From NCBI GenBank assembly GCA_900764755.1, contig CAAFPE010000057.1, positions 1-23,367 on the forward strand: 23,367 bases of DNA. Reading direction: 5' to 3'. The translations under genes were made by a program, and so were the position numbers. The stretch comes from an uncultured Oscillospiraceae bacterium (GTDB lineage Bacteria; Bacillota; Clostridia; Oscillospirales; Oscillospiraceae). Shown here piece by piece: positions 7,430-15,210 of the stretch (positions are counted from its first letter, which is position 1; each line of letters opens with the position of its first letter). Below the pieces are notes generated by a model. It had not been told where the DNA came from, ran no database searches, and saw only the letters and a program-made list of their open reading frames with translations.

Positions 7430-7561
7430 GTCAATAGTATATTGCGTGCCGCCGGACGCGCTTGAGATACCGTCCGGGAGAAAAACATTAAGAGACTGGG
7501 GCGCCGCCCCGCTGGTATAGTGATAGATTCAGATGTGAGAAATACTTGGGAGGGATCAAAC

Positions 7562-8653
7562 GTGTCCAGCAGGATGTTTCAGGGAGTCGTACTCCAAATG
7601 AAGGACAGTATCGACCGTACAGTAGGAGTGATCGATGCGGACGGGATCGTGGTGGCGTGCAGTGAACTGACGTGCATCGGTGAGCACTGGTCCGGGGCTG
7701 TGGCCGCTGTCAATTCTGCGGATCATGGCGCCGCTCATTTTGAGGATAAGACCTTCCGGCCGCTGGCGGGCTGGGGCGCCCAGTTTGACTATGCAGCCTT
7801 TGTTCAGGGCGAGGATGAGACCGCCGCTGCCCTGTGCTCCATGGCGGTGGTGGCCTTCAATGGGGCCAAGGCCTATTATGAGGAGAAGCACGACAAGGCA
7901 ACCTTTGTAAAGAATATCATCTCGGACAACATCCTGCTGGGGGACATCTACACCCAGGCCAAGGAGCTGCATTTCGTCTCTGAGGCCCCCCGGGCTGCCT
8001 TCCTGGTGCGGCAGCTGGGTCCCGCCGATGTGAGTACCATCGATGTGATTCAGAACCTTTTCCCGGACAAGCAGGTGGACTTTGTCATCTCCATCAATGA
8101 GACTGATGTGGCCCTCATTAAGCAGCTGTCTGAGGGCGCGGATGCGAAGGAACTTCAGCGCATCGCCAAGCAGATCGCCACTGCCGTCACCCAGGAGCTG
8201 GGGATCAAGGTGGTCATCGGCATCGGCACAGTGGTCAATCACATCCGGGATCTGGCCCGGGCCTATAAAGAAGCCGGGGTGGCCATCGATGTGGGCAAGG
8301 TATTCGACACGGAAAAGACGGTCATCAACTATGAAAACCTGGGCATTGGCCGCCTGATCTATCAGCTGCCTACCATCCTGTGCCAGATGTTCCTTCAGGA
8401 GGTTTTTAAGAAGAATCCCATTGACGCCCTGGATCAGGAGACGCTGCTTACCATCAATAAGTTTTTTGAGAACAACCTGAACGTGTCCGAGACGGCGCGC
8501 AAGCTGTTTGTCCACCGCAACACCCTGGTCTATCGACTGGAGAAGATCAAAAAACTCACTGGACTGGACCTGCGGGAGTTTGATGACGCTATCACCTTCA
8601 AAGTGGCGCTGATGGTCAAAAAGTACCTGATCTCCCGGGGGATTGAATCCTGA
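7562..8653 (+). CDS. CdaR/PucR-type transcriptional regulator
   Basis: A 363-residue cytoplasmic DNA-binding protein. The N-terminal part (about residues 1-120, QMKDSIDRTVGVIDADGIVV) looks like the sugar-diacid-recognition domain of CdaR. The middle (about 140-275, with AAFLVRQLG and VVIGIGTVV) resembles the degenerate GGDEF-like domain of these regulators. The C-terminus has the PucR-type helix-turn-helix: NLNVSETARKLFVHRNTLVY followed by RLEKIKKLTGLDL. Known members sense sugar diacids or purine catabolites, but no catabolic gene is nearby, so the signal is open. The start GTG 7562 follows GGGAGGG (7548-7554) by 7 nt; an upstream ATG-like start lacks such a site. A strong terminator closes the unit. 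Confidence 0.85.
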   Translation: MSSRMFQGVVLQMKDSIDRTVGVIDADGIVVACSELTCIGEHWSGAVAAVNSADHGAAHFEDKTFRPLAGWGAQFDYAAFVQGEDETAAALCSMAVVAFNGAKAYYEEKHDKATFVKNIISDNILLGDIYTQAKELHFVSEAPRAAFLVRQLGPADVSTIDVIQNLFPDKQVDFVISINETDVALIKQLSEGADAKELQRIAKQIATAVTQELGIKVVIGIGTVVNHIRDLARAYKEAGVAIDVGKVFDTEKTVINYENLGIGRLIYQLPTILCQMFLQEVFKKNPIDALDQETLLTINKFFENNLNVSETARKLFVHRNTLVYRLEKIKKLTGLDLREFDDAITFKVALMVKKYLISRGIES

Positions 8654-8665
8654 AAACGAGATACG

Positions 8666-8704
8666 GGGCCTCCGTCTGCCGAAAGGCGGGCGGAGGCCCT
8701 TTTT
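8666..8704 (+). terminator. Intrinsic terminator after the CdaR-type gene
   Basis: A GC-rich stem of 15 pairs with two G-U wobbles (GGGCCTCCGTCTGCC at 8666-8680, loop GAAA, complementary arm to 8699) is followed directly by TTTTT (8700-8704). Confidence 0.93.
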
Positions 8705-8785
8705 CTGGGTTGTGTCATCTTTTTTCACTGTTGGCGCCCATCCTTCCGACAGCGAAAAAAGGTGACATAAAACCGAAAATTCCCA

Positions 8786-8814
8786 TTGACAATGACAGGT
8801 TACGGGTGTAACCT
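8786..8814 (+). promoter_or_regulatory. ftsEX operon promoter with overlapping dyad
   Basis: TTGACA (8786-8791), a 17-nt spacer and TAACCT (8809-8814). The -35 is perfect and the -10 is weak. A perfect inverted repeat AGGTTAC (8797-8803) / GTAACCT (8808-8814) with a 4-nt gap covers the spacer and -10, a position typical of a repressor operator. About 85 nt of leader precede ftsE. Confidence 0.68.
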
Positions 8815-8905
8815 AATGCTGAACATATTTCCGGGGAAATCCGGCCGGGAGCGGCGGTACTTCCCGTGCGTCACAGGAAAACGAAACGGGTGAGGATATA
8901 CATAC

Positions 8906-9595
8906 ATGATACGATTTATCGATGTCTACAAAGAGTACGACAACGGGACCAAGGCCCTGAAGGGGGTCAATCTCCGCATTGATGATGGAGAGTTTGTCTT
9001 TTTGGTGGGCCCCTCCGGGTCCGGAAAGTCCACCATGATCAAGCTGATCACCGGCGAGATCGCCCTGACCCAGGGGAAGCTGATGGTCAACGGGTACAGT
9101 CTGAATAATATCAGCCCCCGCCAGGTGCCCCTGATGCGCCGGACTCTGGGGATCATCTTTCAGGATTTCCGCCTGATCGATAAGAAAACTGTGTACGAAA
9201 ATCTGGCCTTTGCCATGCGGGCCATTGGGGCCTCCAGCTGGGATCTGAAGCGGCGCATCCCCTATGTCCTCCAGCTGGTGGGGCTGGACCAGAAGGCGGA
9301 CCGCTATCCCGGTCAGCTCTCCGGCGGGGAGCAGCAGCGCGTGGCCATTGCCCGGGCGCTGGTGAACAACCCCAATATGATCATCGCCGATGAGCCCACC
9401 GGGAACCTGGATCCCAGCCGCTCCCTGGAGATCATGATGCTGCTGGAGCGGATCAATGAGCTGGGCACCACGGTGCTGGTAGTGACCCACGAGAAGAACC
9501 TGGTCAACCGCTTTGCCAAGCGGGTGGTGGCCATCGAGGACGGACGTATCATCAGCGACGAGACAGGCGGGTATTACAATGGCGAAAAAATTTGA
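8906..9595 (+). CDS. ftsE: Cell division ATP-binding protein FtsE
   Basis: The ATPase of the FtsEX complex, which sits at the inner face of the membrane and uses ATP to activate cell-wall hydrolases during division or elongation. The 229-residue protein has Walker A GPSGSGKST (35-43), the Q-loop in IIFQDFRLI (Q86), the ABC signature LSGGEQQRVAIARAL (from 138), Walker B MIIADEPT (158-165) and the H-loop His in VVTHE (H195). Length and the EYDNGTKALKGVN opening are typical of FtsE. The ATG is preceded by GTGAGGAT. Its end overlaps ftsX by 17 nt, as is common for this pair. Confidence 0.97.
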   Translation: MIRFIDVYKEYDNGTKALKGVNLRIDDGEFVFLVGPSGSGKSTMIKLITGEIALTQGKLMVNGYSLNNISPRQVPLMRRTLGIIFQDFRLIDKKTVYENLAFAMRAIGASSWDLKRRIPYVLQLVGLDQKADRYPGQLSGGEQQRVAIARALVNNPNMIIADEPTGNLDPSRSLEIMMLLERINELGTTVLVVTHEKNLVNRFAKRVVAIEDGRIISDETGGYYNGEKI

Positions 9596-10469
9596 CGTAC
9601 GATACTATTTCAGTGAAGGATTTCACTCTATCTTTACACATGGCTTCATGTCCTTTGCCGCCGTGTGCATGATCGTGGCCTGCCTGCTCATCATGGGCTC
9701 CTTTACCCTGGTGGCGGTGAACCTGGACAATATGCTGGGGGATCTGGAGGCGGAGAACGAGTTTCTGGCCTATGTGGATGAGAGCTACACCGAGGAGCGG
9801 GCCAAAGCCATCCAGAGCAAGATCGAGGCTGTCCCCAATGTGTCCCAGGTGACCTTCGTCACCCGGGCGGAGGCTATGAATGACTTCCGGGCGGGCCGGG
9901 AGAACAACGAACTGCTGGCCGACCTGCCCGACGAAGTGCTGCGGGACCGGTTCCGCATCCATGTACAGGACATCAAGCAGCTGAAGGCGACCTCGGAGCA
10001 GGTACAGAAGATCACCGGAGTTGCTGACGTGAACGCCGCCTATGACATTGCCCAGGGCTTTGTGCTGGTGCGCAACATCGCCACCGGTGTGGCGGCGGTG
10101 CTGGTGGCTATGCTGGCTGTGGTGTCCCTGTTCATCATCGCCAACACCATCAAGCTGGCCTTCTTCTACCGTCGGGAGGAAATCGCCATTATGAAGATGT
10201 GCGGGGCTACTAATTCCTTCATCCGCTGGCCCTTCATCGTGGAGGGGATGCTGCTGGGCCTGACCGGGGCACTGGTGGCCTTCCTGCTCCAGTGGGCAGT
10301 GTATGAGTTGGTGGGCCGGGCTGTGATCCAGTCCAACGGCCTGTCTCTGCTGACCATCCTGCCCTTCCAGAGCATGATCGCCCACATTCTGCCGGTGTTC
10401 GTTGGTGCGGGTCTGTTTATCGGCGTGGTGGGTTCGGTGCTGGCCATCCGGAAGTTTTTACAGGTTTAA
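9579..10469 (+). CDS. ftsX: Cell division membrane protein FtsX
   Basis: The permease-like partner of FtsE that passes the ATPase signal across the membrane to an extracellular hydrolase activator. The 296-residue protein has a cytoplasmic N-terminus (YYFSEGFHSIFTHG), a first membrane helix at about 24-46, an extracellular domain at about 47-165 (beginning NLDNMLGDLEAENEFLAYVD), and three further helices near 166-190, 217-242 and 266-290. The FYRREEIAIMKMCGATNSFIRWPF loop after the second helix is highly typical of FtsX. The start is ATG 9579, inside the end of ftsE; the frame is open upstream but only antiquated by out-of-context residues. The neighbouring M23 coiled-coil protein is the expected partner of the extracellular domain. 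Confidence 0.96.
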   Translation: MAKKFDVRYYFSEGFHSIFTHGFMSFAAVCMIVACLLIMGSFTLVAVNLDNMLGDLEAENEFLAYVDESYTEERAKAIQSKIEAVPNVSQVTFVTRAEAMNDFRAGRENNELLADLPDEVLRDRFRIHVQDIKQLKATSEQVQKITGVADVNAAYDIAQGFVLVRNIATGVAAVLVAMLAVVSLFIIANTIKLAFFYRREEIAIMKMCGATNSFIRWPFIVEGMLLGLTGALVAFLLQWAVYELVGRAVIQSNGLSLLTILPFQSMIAHILPVFVGAGLFIGVVGSVLAIRKFLQV

Positions 10470-10484
10470 GCGGGAAAGGAGTTT

Positions 10485-10586
10485 ATGATGGGACCCAAGA
10501 GACAGAAAAAGCTGATTGCAGTGATGGCAGGGATCATGGCGGCGTTGATGATCCTGCCCATGATCGCCAACATCTTTGTGCGCTGA
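10485..10586 (+). CDS. 33-residue membrane microprotein in the ftsEX operon
   Basis: A short open frame lies between ftsX and the M23 peptidase gene. It has a strong ribosome binding site (GGAAAGGAG, 10473-10481) and two adjacent ATGs (10485 and 10488). The product starts MMGPKRQKKLIAV, has a single hydrophobic stretch (about residues 10-31) after a basic cluster, and ends FVR. It therefore looks like a single-pass membrane peptide with its N-terminus inside. It begins 15 nt after the ftsX stop, and its stop lies 10 nt before the peptidase start, so translation is likely coupled. I do not recognise a family. The site and position argue that it is translated; a role with FtsEX or the hydrolase is inference. 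Confidence 0.68.
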   Translation: MMGPKRQKKLIAVMAGIMAALMILPMIANIFVR

Positions 10587-10596
10587 GGTGGCGGCT

Positions 10597-11832
10597 ATGG
10601 AAACGCGAGAGAAGGGGAGGGCCCGGCGCTGGCTCATCCGGCTGTGTTCCGCGGTCCTGATGGCGCTGATGCTTCTGCCGGTCCTGCCTGATGCAGTGGT
10701 CCTTCCGGCCTCTGCCGTGACCCAGGCGGAGATCAACCAGATGAAAAAGGACGCAGCTGCATTGAAGAGCCAAAGGGCAGAACTGCAAAAGAAGCTGAAG
10801 GCCATCCAGGCGGACAAGAGCAAGGCTTTGGACCAGAAGGCCCTGTTGGAGCAGCAGATCAATGCGACCCAAGCGGAGATCAACAATATTGCGGCCCAGA
10901 TCACCCAGTACGACCAGCTTATCGCCCAGAAGGAGACAGAACTGGCGGTCACAGAGGAGAAGGAGCGGGCCCAGTATGAACTGTTCTGCAAGCGGGTGCG
11001 GGAGATGGAGGAACAGGGGGAGGTCTCCTACTGGTCCATTCTGTTCAGCTCCGACGATTTTTCCGATCTGCTGGACAACGCCATGATGGTGGAAGAGATT
11101 ATGGACTATGACAACCAGGTGATGAACGAACTCATAGCCATCCGGGAGCAGATCGAGACCGACAAAACAGCCCTGGAGACCGCCCGCCAGGAGCAGAAGG
11201 ACGCCAAAGCGGAGCAGGAGGCGGCCAAGGCGGAACTGAAATCCCAGCAGTCCCAGGTGGATGCCCTGATCACGGAGATCAGCAGCCAGGAGAGCCAGGT
11301 GAAAGCAGCGGAGGCCAAGCTTCAGGCGGCGGCCAACGCAGCGGATGCGGAGATCCGGGCAGCGGAGAAGGAACTGGCCAGCCAGATCGCCAATGTGCCC
11401 AGCGAATCGGGCTTCCTGTGGCCGCTGCCTGGACGGTACAACCTGTCCTCCCTGTACGGGAGCCGGAAGCACCCGGTGACCGGAAGGGCCAACAACCACA
11501 CCGGCATCGACGTCCCCGCTCCCTCCGGCACCTCTATTCTGGCGTGTAAGAGCGGCGTGGTCACCACCTCCACCTACAACGGCTCCTACGGCAACTATGT
11601 GGTGGTCAGCCACAGCGACGGTACCTCCACCCTATATGCCCACATGAGCCGCCGCAACGCCTCCAAGGGGCAGACCGTCTCCCAGGGACAGGTCATCGGC
11701 TATGTGGGGACCACAGGTTCCTCTACTGGAAACCACCTCCACCTGGAGATCCGTGTGAACGGAAGCCGACGGGACCCCATCAACTATTTCAAGAGCCTGC
11801 CTCTCACCATTTCCGGGGTCCGGATCAAGTAA
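10597..11832 (+). CDS. Secreted coiled-coil M23 peptidase (EnvC/PcsB/CwlO-like partner of FtsEX)
   Basis: A 411-residue exported protein that probably cuts peptidoglycan cross-links, or activates an amidase, under FtsEX control. It has a signal peptide with basic start (RARRWLIR), hydrophobic core (about 15-36) and likely cleavage after ASA (residue 40). Long coiled coils span about 43-140 and 175-265, separated by a hinge with SILFSSDDFSDLLDNA as in PcsB/CwlO-type proteins. The M23 LytM domain (about 278-395) keeps zinc ligands H301 and D305 (HTGID) and H382 (HLHLE), with H349 and H380, so it should be catalytic, unlike E. coli EnvC. The start ATG 10597 overlaps a GAGG site in the microprotein stop region. 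It is the last gene of the ftsEX unit before a terminator. Confidence 0.94.
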   Translation: METREKGRARRWLIRLCSAVLMALMLLPVLPDAVVLPASAVTQAEINQMKKDAAALKSQRAELQKKLKAIQADKSKALDQKALLEQQINATQAEINNIAAQITQYDQLIAQKETELAVTEEKERAQYELFCKRVREMEEQGEVSYWSILFSSDDFSDLLDNAMMVEEIMDYDNQVMNELIAIREQIETDKTALETARQEQKDAKAEQEAAKAELKSQQSQVDALITEISSQESQVKAAEAKLQAAANAADAEIRAAEKELASQIANVPSESGFLWPLPGRYNLSSLYGSRKHPVTGRANNHTGIDVPAPSGTSILACKSGVVTTSTYNGSYGNYVVVSHSDGTSTLYAHMSRRNASKGQTVSQGQVIGYVGTTGSSTGNHLHLEIRVNGSRRDPINYFKSLPLTISGVRIK

Positions 11833-11841
11833 ATACGATTG

Positions 11842-11880
11842 CAGGAGCGGCCGCCCGTAGGACGGCCGCTCCTGTGTGTT
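11842..11880 (+). terminator. Terminator after the ftsEX operon
   Basis: Perfect 12-bp arms CAGGAGCGGCCG (11842-11853) and CGGCCGCTCCTG (11863-11874) with a 9-nt loop, followed by TGTGTTTAG. The T-run is imperfect, but the stem is strong and lies 10 nt past the stop codon. Confidence 0.75.
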
Positions 11881-11944
11881 TAGATGAGAAAAGGGGATAC
11901 CGGAGGGGGCTCCGGCATATCCTGCCAGGAGAGGAGGCGGGCGG

Positions 11945-12625
11945 ATGCTGGGAGAACTGGTATACTGTGCCGGCGGAGACGGAAGGCCCCGGCGGCAGGA
12001 GCGGTACGGTCTGACAGTGCTGCGGGTGGAGGTGTGCCCCGGAGGCTGGGGAGAGGCAGGGAGACTGAAGCGGGCGGCCCGGCGGCTGGCCCGCCTGGGG
12101 GTGCGCCGGGTTTTGGTCCCGGAGGGATTCTGCCGCGGGGAATTGCTGTCCCGGTGGGGGCTGGAGCAGGTGGATCCTGTTCCCTTCCTTCGGGCCTGCG
12201 CTGGTGAACTGGCCCTGGCGGCCCTTCGCCGGGAGGGGATCCTGCCCCAGCAGGGAACGGTGGCCCTCAGGGGGCGGCGGGTGGACCGGGACATGGTCCG
12301 GGCGGCAGAGTTCCTGTGTCCCCGGGTGCGGGATGTGGCTGTCACCGCGCCGGTGGGGGGCGGGGAAATGGCCGCCTGGCTGCGGCGGGAATTCGGCGCG
12401 CCCATCCGGCCGGACAGCGGTGAGATCCTGGTGGCAGTGCGCTTTGACGGGACGGGCGCACGGAAGGGTCGACGGGTGCTGTCCCTGTTCGGGCCGGAGC
12501 CCGGGCTGGCCGGGATCCGTCTGCGGGCTGCTGCTTTGACACTGGAGGACCGTGAAAAACTTCCCCTGATGGCGGCACTCTGGGAGGCTGGGCGGGGGGA
12601 GCGGCTGGGGCTAGAATTTACTTGA
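11945..12625 (+). CDS. Unrecognised 226-residue protein
   Basis: I do not recognise this family. The product is Arg- and Gly-rich, soluble (no signal peptide or membrane segment) and looks alpha/beta: strands such as GLTVLRVEV, VRRVLVPEG and EILVAVRFD alternate with helical stretches. The most structured segment is RDMVRAAEFLCPRVRDVAVT (about 119-138) followed by a Gly-rich turn (APVGGGEMA). This is reminiscent of a Rossmann-like domain but not enough to assign one. The start ATG 11945 has GAGGAGG (11931-11937) 7 nt upstream, so the gene is well supported. It lies between the ftsEX terminator and greA, and the greA promoter overlaps its stop codon. No promoter for it is obvious; the hairpin upstream may be leaky. 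Confidence 0.8.
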   Translation: MLGELVYCAGGDGRPRRQERYGLTVLRVEVCPGGWGEAGRLKRAARRLARLGVRRVLVPEGFCRGELLSRWGLEQVDPVPFLRACAGELALAALRREGILPQQGTVALRGRRVDRDMVRAAEFLCPRVRDVAVTAPVGGGEMAAWLRREFGAPIRPDSGEILVAVRFDGTGARKGRRVLSLFGPEPGLAGIRLRAAALTLEDREKLPLMAALWEAGRGERLGLEFT

Positions 12626-12650
12626 CAGCTTGAAATAAAGTTACTATAAT
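12622..12650 (+). promoter_or_regulatory. Perfect-consensus promoter for greA
   Basis: TTGACA (12622-12627), exactly 17 nt, then TATAAT (12645-12650): a full sigma-A consensus. The -35 overlaps the TGA stop (12623-12625) of the upstream gene. A 5' leader of about 90 nt holds a small CCGGG-AG-CCCGG hairpin near 12706. Confidence 0.93.
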
Positions 12651-12745
12651 AACACATACTGCGTGATAGCGCCCATTTTTATATTATAAGGTATATCATC
12701 GGGACCGGGAGCCCGGCCTCCCTTTGGAAAGGTGTGCAAAGCTTT

Positions 12746-13219
12746 ATGGCGAAAGAATATAAACTGACTCCGGAGCGGCTGAAGGAACTTCAGGATGAAC
12801 TGACCTACCTCAAGACAGTCCGGGAGAAGGAGGTCGCTGAACTGATCAAGGAGGCCCGCTCCTTTGGCGACCTGAGCGAGAACAGCGAGTACGACGAGGC
12901 CAAGACCGAGCAGGGCAAACTCTACTCCCGCATTGCCGAGGTGGAGGAGATTCTGGGCAACTGTGTGGTCATCGAGGACAGCGACGACGGCGGCGAGTAT
13001 GTCCGCATCGGCTCCACGGTCACTGTGCTGGACAAGGAGTTCGACGAGACTGAGGTGTATAAGATCGTGGGCTCCCAGGAGGCTGACCCCATGAACGGCG
13101 TGATCTCAGAGGATTCCCCCTTCGGGAAGGCCCTGCTGGGCAAAAACGCCGGGGACGAGGTGACAGTAGACGCCCCCGCCGGTCCTGTGGAGTACAAGAT
13201 CCTCAAGGTGGAGCGCTGA
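12746..13219 (+). CDS. greA: Transcription elongation factor GreA
   Basis: Rescues backtracked RNA polymerase by stimulating cleavage of the nascent transcript. The 157-residue protein has the N-terminal antiparallel coiled coil (about 1-75) with the tip motif GDLSENSEYDEAK, which carries the acidic residues inserted into the polymerase channel. The C-terminal FKBP-like domain (about 80-157) has VRIGSTVTVLD, YKIVGSQEADP, ISEDSPFGKALLGK and GDEVTVDAP, all typical of GreA. I take ATG 12746; a GTG 12 nt upstream is too close to the GGAAAGG site. It is driven by a perfect promoter and followed after 59 nt by lysS, likely as one transcript. Confidence 0.97.
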   Translation: MAKEYKLTPERLKELQDELTYLKTVREKEVAELIKEARSFGDLSENSEYDEAKTEQGKLYSRIAEVEEILGNCVVIEDSDDGGEYVRIGSTVTVLDKEFDETEVYKIVGSQEADPMNGVISEDSPFGKALLGKNAGDEVTVDAPAGPVEYKILKVER

Positions 13220-13278
13220 GCCGCCAGCAGCAACGATCAAAACCGGCCGTCGCCGGAAGAAAGATAGGAGTGGAAGCA

Positions 13279-15210
13279 ATGGCCGATAAGAAGAATCAGG
13301 AGGTCCCCCAGGAGGAGAACCTGTCTCAGCTGCTCCAGATCCGACGGGATAAGCTGAAGGAGCTTCAGGAGAGTGGGAACGACCCCTTCCAGATCACCCG
13401 GTATGAGGTGGACAACGACAGCGCCAACATCAAGGCAAATTTTGACGCCCTGGAGGGGCAGGCTGTGTCCGTGGCCGGGCGGCTCATGTCCAAGCGGGGC
13501 ATGGGCAAGGTGTCCTTCTGCGATCTGCAGGACAAGTCCGGACGCATCCAGCTGTATGCCCGCCGGGATGAGATGGATGAGGCGGAGTACGCCCGCTTCA
13601 AGAAGTTTGACATTGGCGACATCGTGGGCGTCAAGGGCGTGGTGTTCCGCACCCAGCGGGGCGAGATGTCCGTCCGGGTGGAGCGGGTGACCCTGCTGAG
13701 CAAGTCCCTGCTGCCCCTGCCGGAGAAGTTCCACGGCCTGACCAATACGGAACTGCGCTACCGCCAGCGGTATGTGGATCTGATCGTCAATCCCGAGGTG
13801 AAGCGGAACTTCGTGATCCGCTCTCAGTTCATTAAGCACGTCCGGGAGTTCATGGACAACCGGGGCTTTATGGAGGTGGAGACCCCCGTTCTCAACACCA
13901 TCTCCGGCGGCGCCACGGCCCGCCCCTTCATCACCCACCACAACACCCTGGACATCGATATGTATATGCGCATCGCCACTGAGCTGCCCCTGAAGCGGCT
14001 CATCGTGGGCGGCATGGACCGGGTGTATGAGATCGGCCGCATCTTCCGCAACGAGGGCATGGACCCCAAGCACAACCCGGAGTTCACCACCATCGAGTTG
14101 TATCAGGCCTACGCCGATTTCAACGATATGATGGACCTGTTTGAGGATCTGCTCACCTCCGCCGCCCAGAAGCTGCTGGGCACCTATCAGCTGGAGTGGC
14201 AGGGCGAGAAGCTGGATCTGACCCCCGGCTGGCCCCGTCTGCCCATGCACGAGGCAGTGAAGCAGTACTGTGGCATCGACTTTATGGCCATCACCTCTGA
14301 CGAGGAGGCTGTGGCTGCCGCCAAGTCCATCGGCGTAGAGCTGCCCGATACGGCAGAAAAGACCTGGGGCAACGCCCTGTACGAGTGCTTCGACCAGAAG
14401 GTGGAGGAGAAGCTGATCCAGCCCACCTTCATCACCATGCACCCGGTGGACGTGTCCCCCCTGGCCAAGCGCTCTCCCAAAGATCCCCGCCTCACCGAGC
14501 GGTTTGAGCTGTTCATCTGCCACAGCGAGATGGGCAACGCCTTCTCTGAGCTCAACGACCCCATCGACCAGAGAGAGCGCTTCCAGAAGCAGGTGGAGCT
14601 GCGGGACAAGGGCGACGACGAGGCCGGCATGATGGACGATGACTTCATCACCGCTTTGGAGTACGGCCTGCCCCCCACGGGCGGCCTGGGCATCGGCATC
14701 GACCGGTGTGTGATGATGCTGACCAACTCGGACAGCATCCGGGAGGTCATCCTTTTCCCCACCATGAAGCCTACGGACCTTCCTGCCAAGGCCAAGGCCC
14801 CCGCTGTTCAGGAAGAGAAAAAAGAAGTGCCTGTTGATTTCTCCAAGGTAAAGATCGAGCCTCTGTTTGAGGAATTTGTGGATTTTGAGACCTTTGCCAA
14901 ATCCGATTATCGGGCTGTGAAGATCAAGGAGTGTTCCGCCGTACCCAAGAGCAAGAAGCTTTTGAAGTTCGTGCTGGACGACGGCTCCGGAAAGGACCGC
15001 GTGATCCTCAGCGGGATCCATGAGTATTATGAGCCTGAGGAGCTGGTGGGCAAGACTGCCATCGCCATTGTCAACCTGCCGCCCCGCAAAATGATGGGCA
15101 TCGCCTCGGAGGGAATGCTGATCTCCGCTGTGCATGAGGAGGACGGCCACGAGGGCCTGAACCTGCTGATGGTGGACGACCGGATCCCCGCCGGCGCCAA
15201 GCTGTACTGA
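13279..15210 (+). CDS. lysS: Lysyl-tRNA synthetase (class II) with C-terminal Trbp111-like tRNA-binding domain
   Basis: Attaches lysine to tRNA-Lys. The first 505 or so residues are a standard LysRS: OB-fold anticodon-binding domain (about 64-150), then the class II catalytic core with motif 2 at IFRNEGMDPKHNPEF (245-259) and motif 3 at GGLGIGIDR (478-486). After a Lys/Ala/Glu-rich linker (about 505-528) the protein continues to 643, where bacterial LysRS normally ends near 500. The extension matches the tRNA-binding domain of Trbp111/CsaA and the MetRS C-terminus: DYRAVKIKECSAVPKSKKL, GKDRVILSGI, YEPEELVGK, NLPPRKMMGIASEGMLIS. The start is ATG 13279, with TAGGAG 8 nt upstream. It follows greA and ends before a strong terminator. 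Confidence 0.96.
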   Translation: MADKKNQEVPQEENLSQLLQIRRDKLKELQESGNDPFQITRYEVDNDSANIKANFDALEGQAVSVAGRLMSKRGMGKVSFCDLQDKSGRIQLYARRDEMDEAEYARFKKFDIGDIVGVKGVVFRTQRGEMSVRVERVTLLSKSLLPLPEKFHGLTNTELRYRQRYVDLIVNPEVKRNFVIRSQFIKHVREFMDNRGFMEVETPVLNTISGGATARPFITHHNTLDIDMYMRIATELPLKRLIVGGMDRVYEIGRIFRNEGMDPKHNPEFTTIELYQAYADFNDMMDLFEDLLTSAAQKLLGTYQLEWQGEKLDLTPGWPRLPMHEAVKQYCGIDFMAITSDEEAVAAAKSIGVELPDTAEKTWGNALYECFDQKVEEKLIQPTFITMHPVDVSPLAKRSPKDPRLTERFELFICHSEMGNAFSELNDPIDQRERFQKQVELRDKGDDEAGMMDDDFITALEYGLPPTGGLGIGIDRCVMMLTNSDSIREVILFPTMKPTDLPAKAKAPAVQEEKKEVPVDFSKVKIEPLFEEFVDFETFAKSDYRAVKIKECSAVPKSKKLLKFVLDDGSGKDRVILSGIHEYYEPEELVGKTAIAIVNLPPRKMMGIASEGMLISAVHEEDGHEGLNLLMVDDRIPAGAKLY

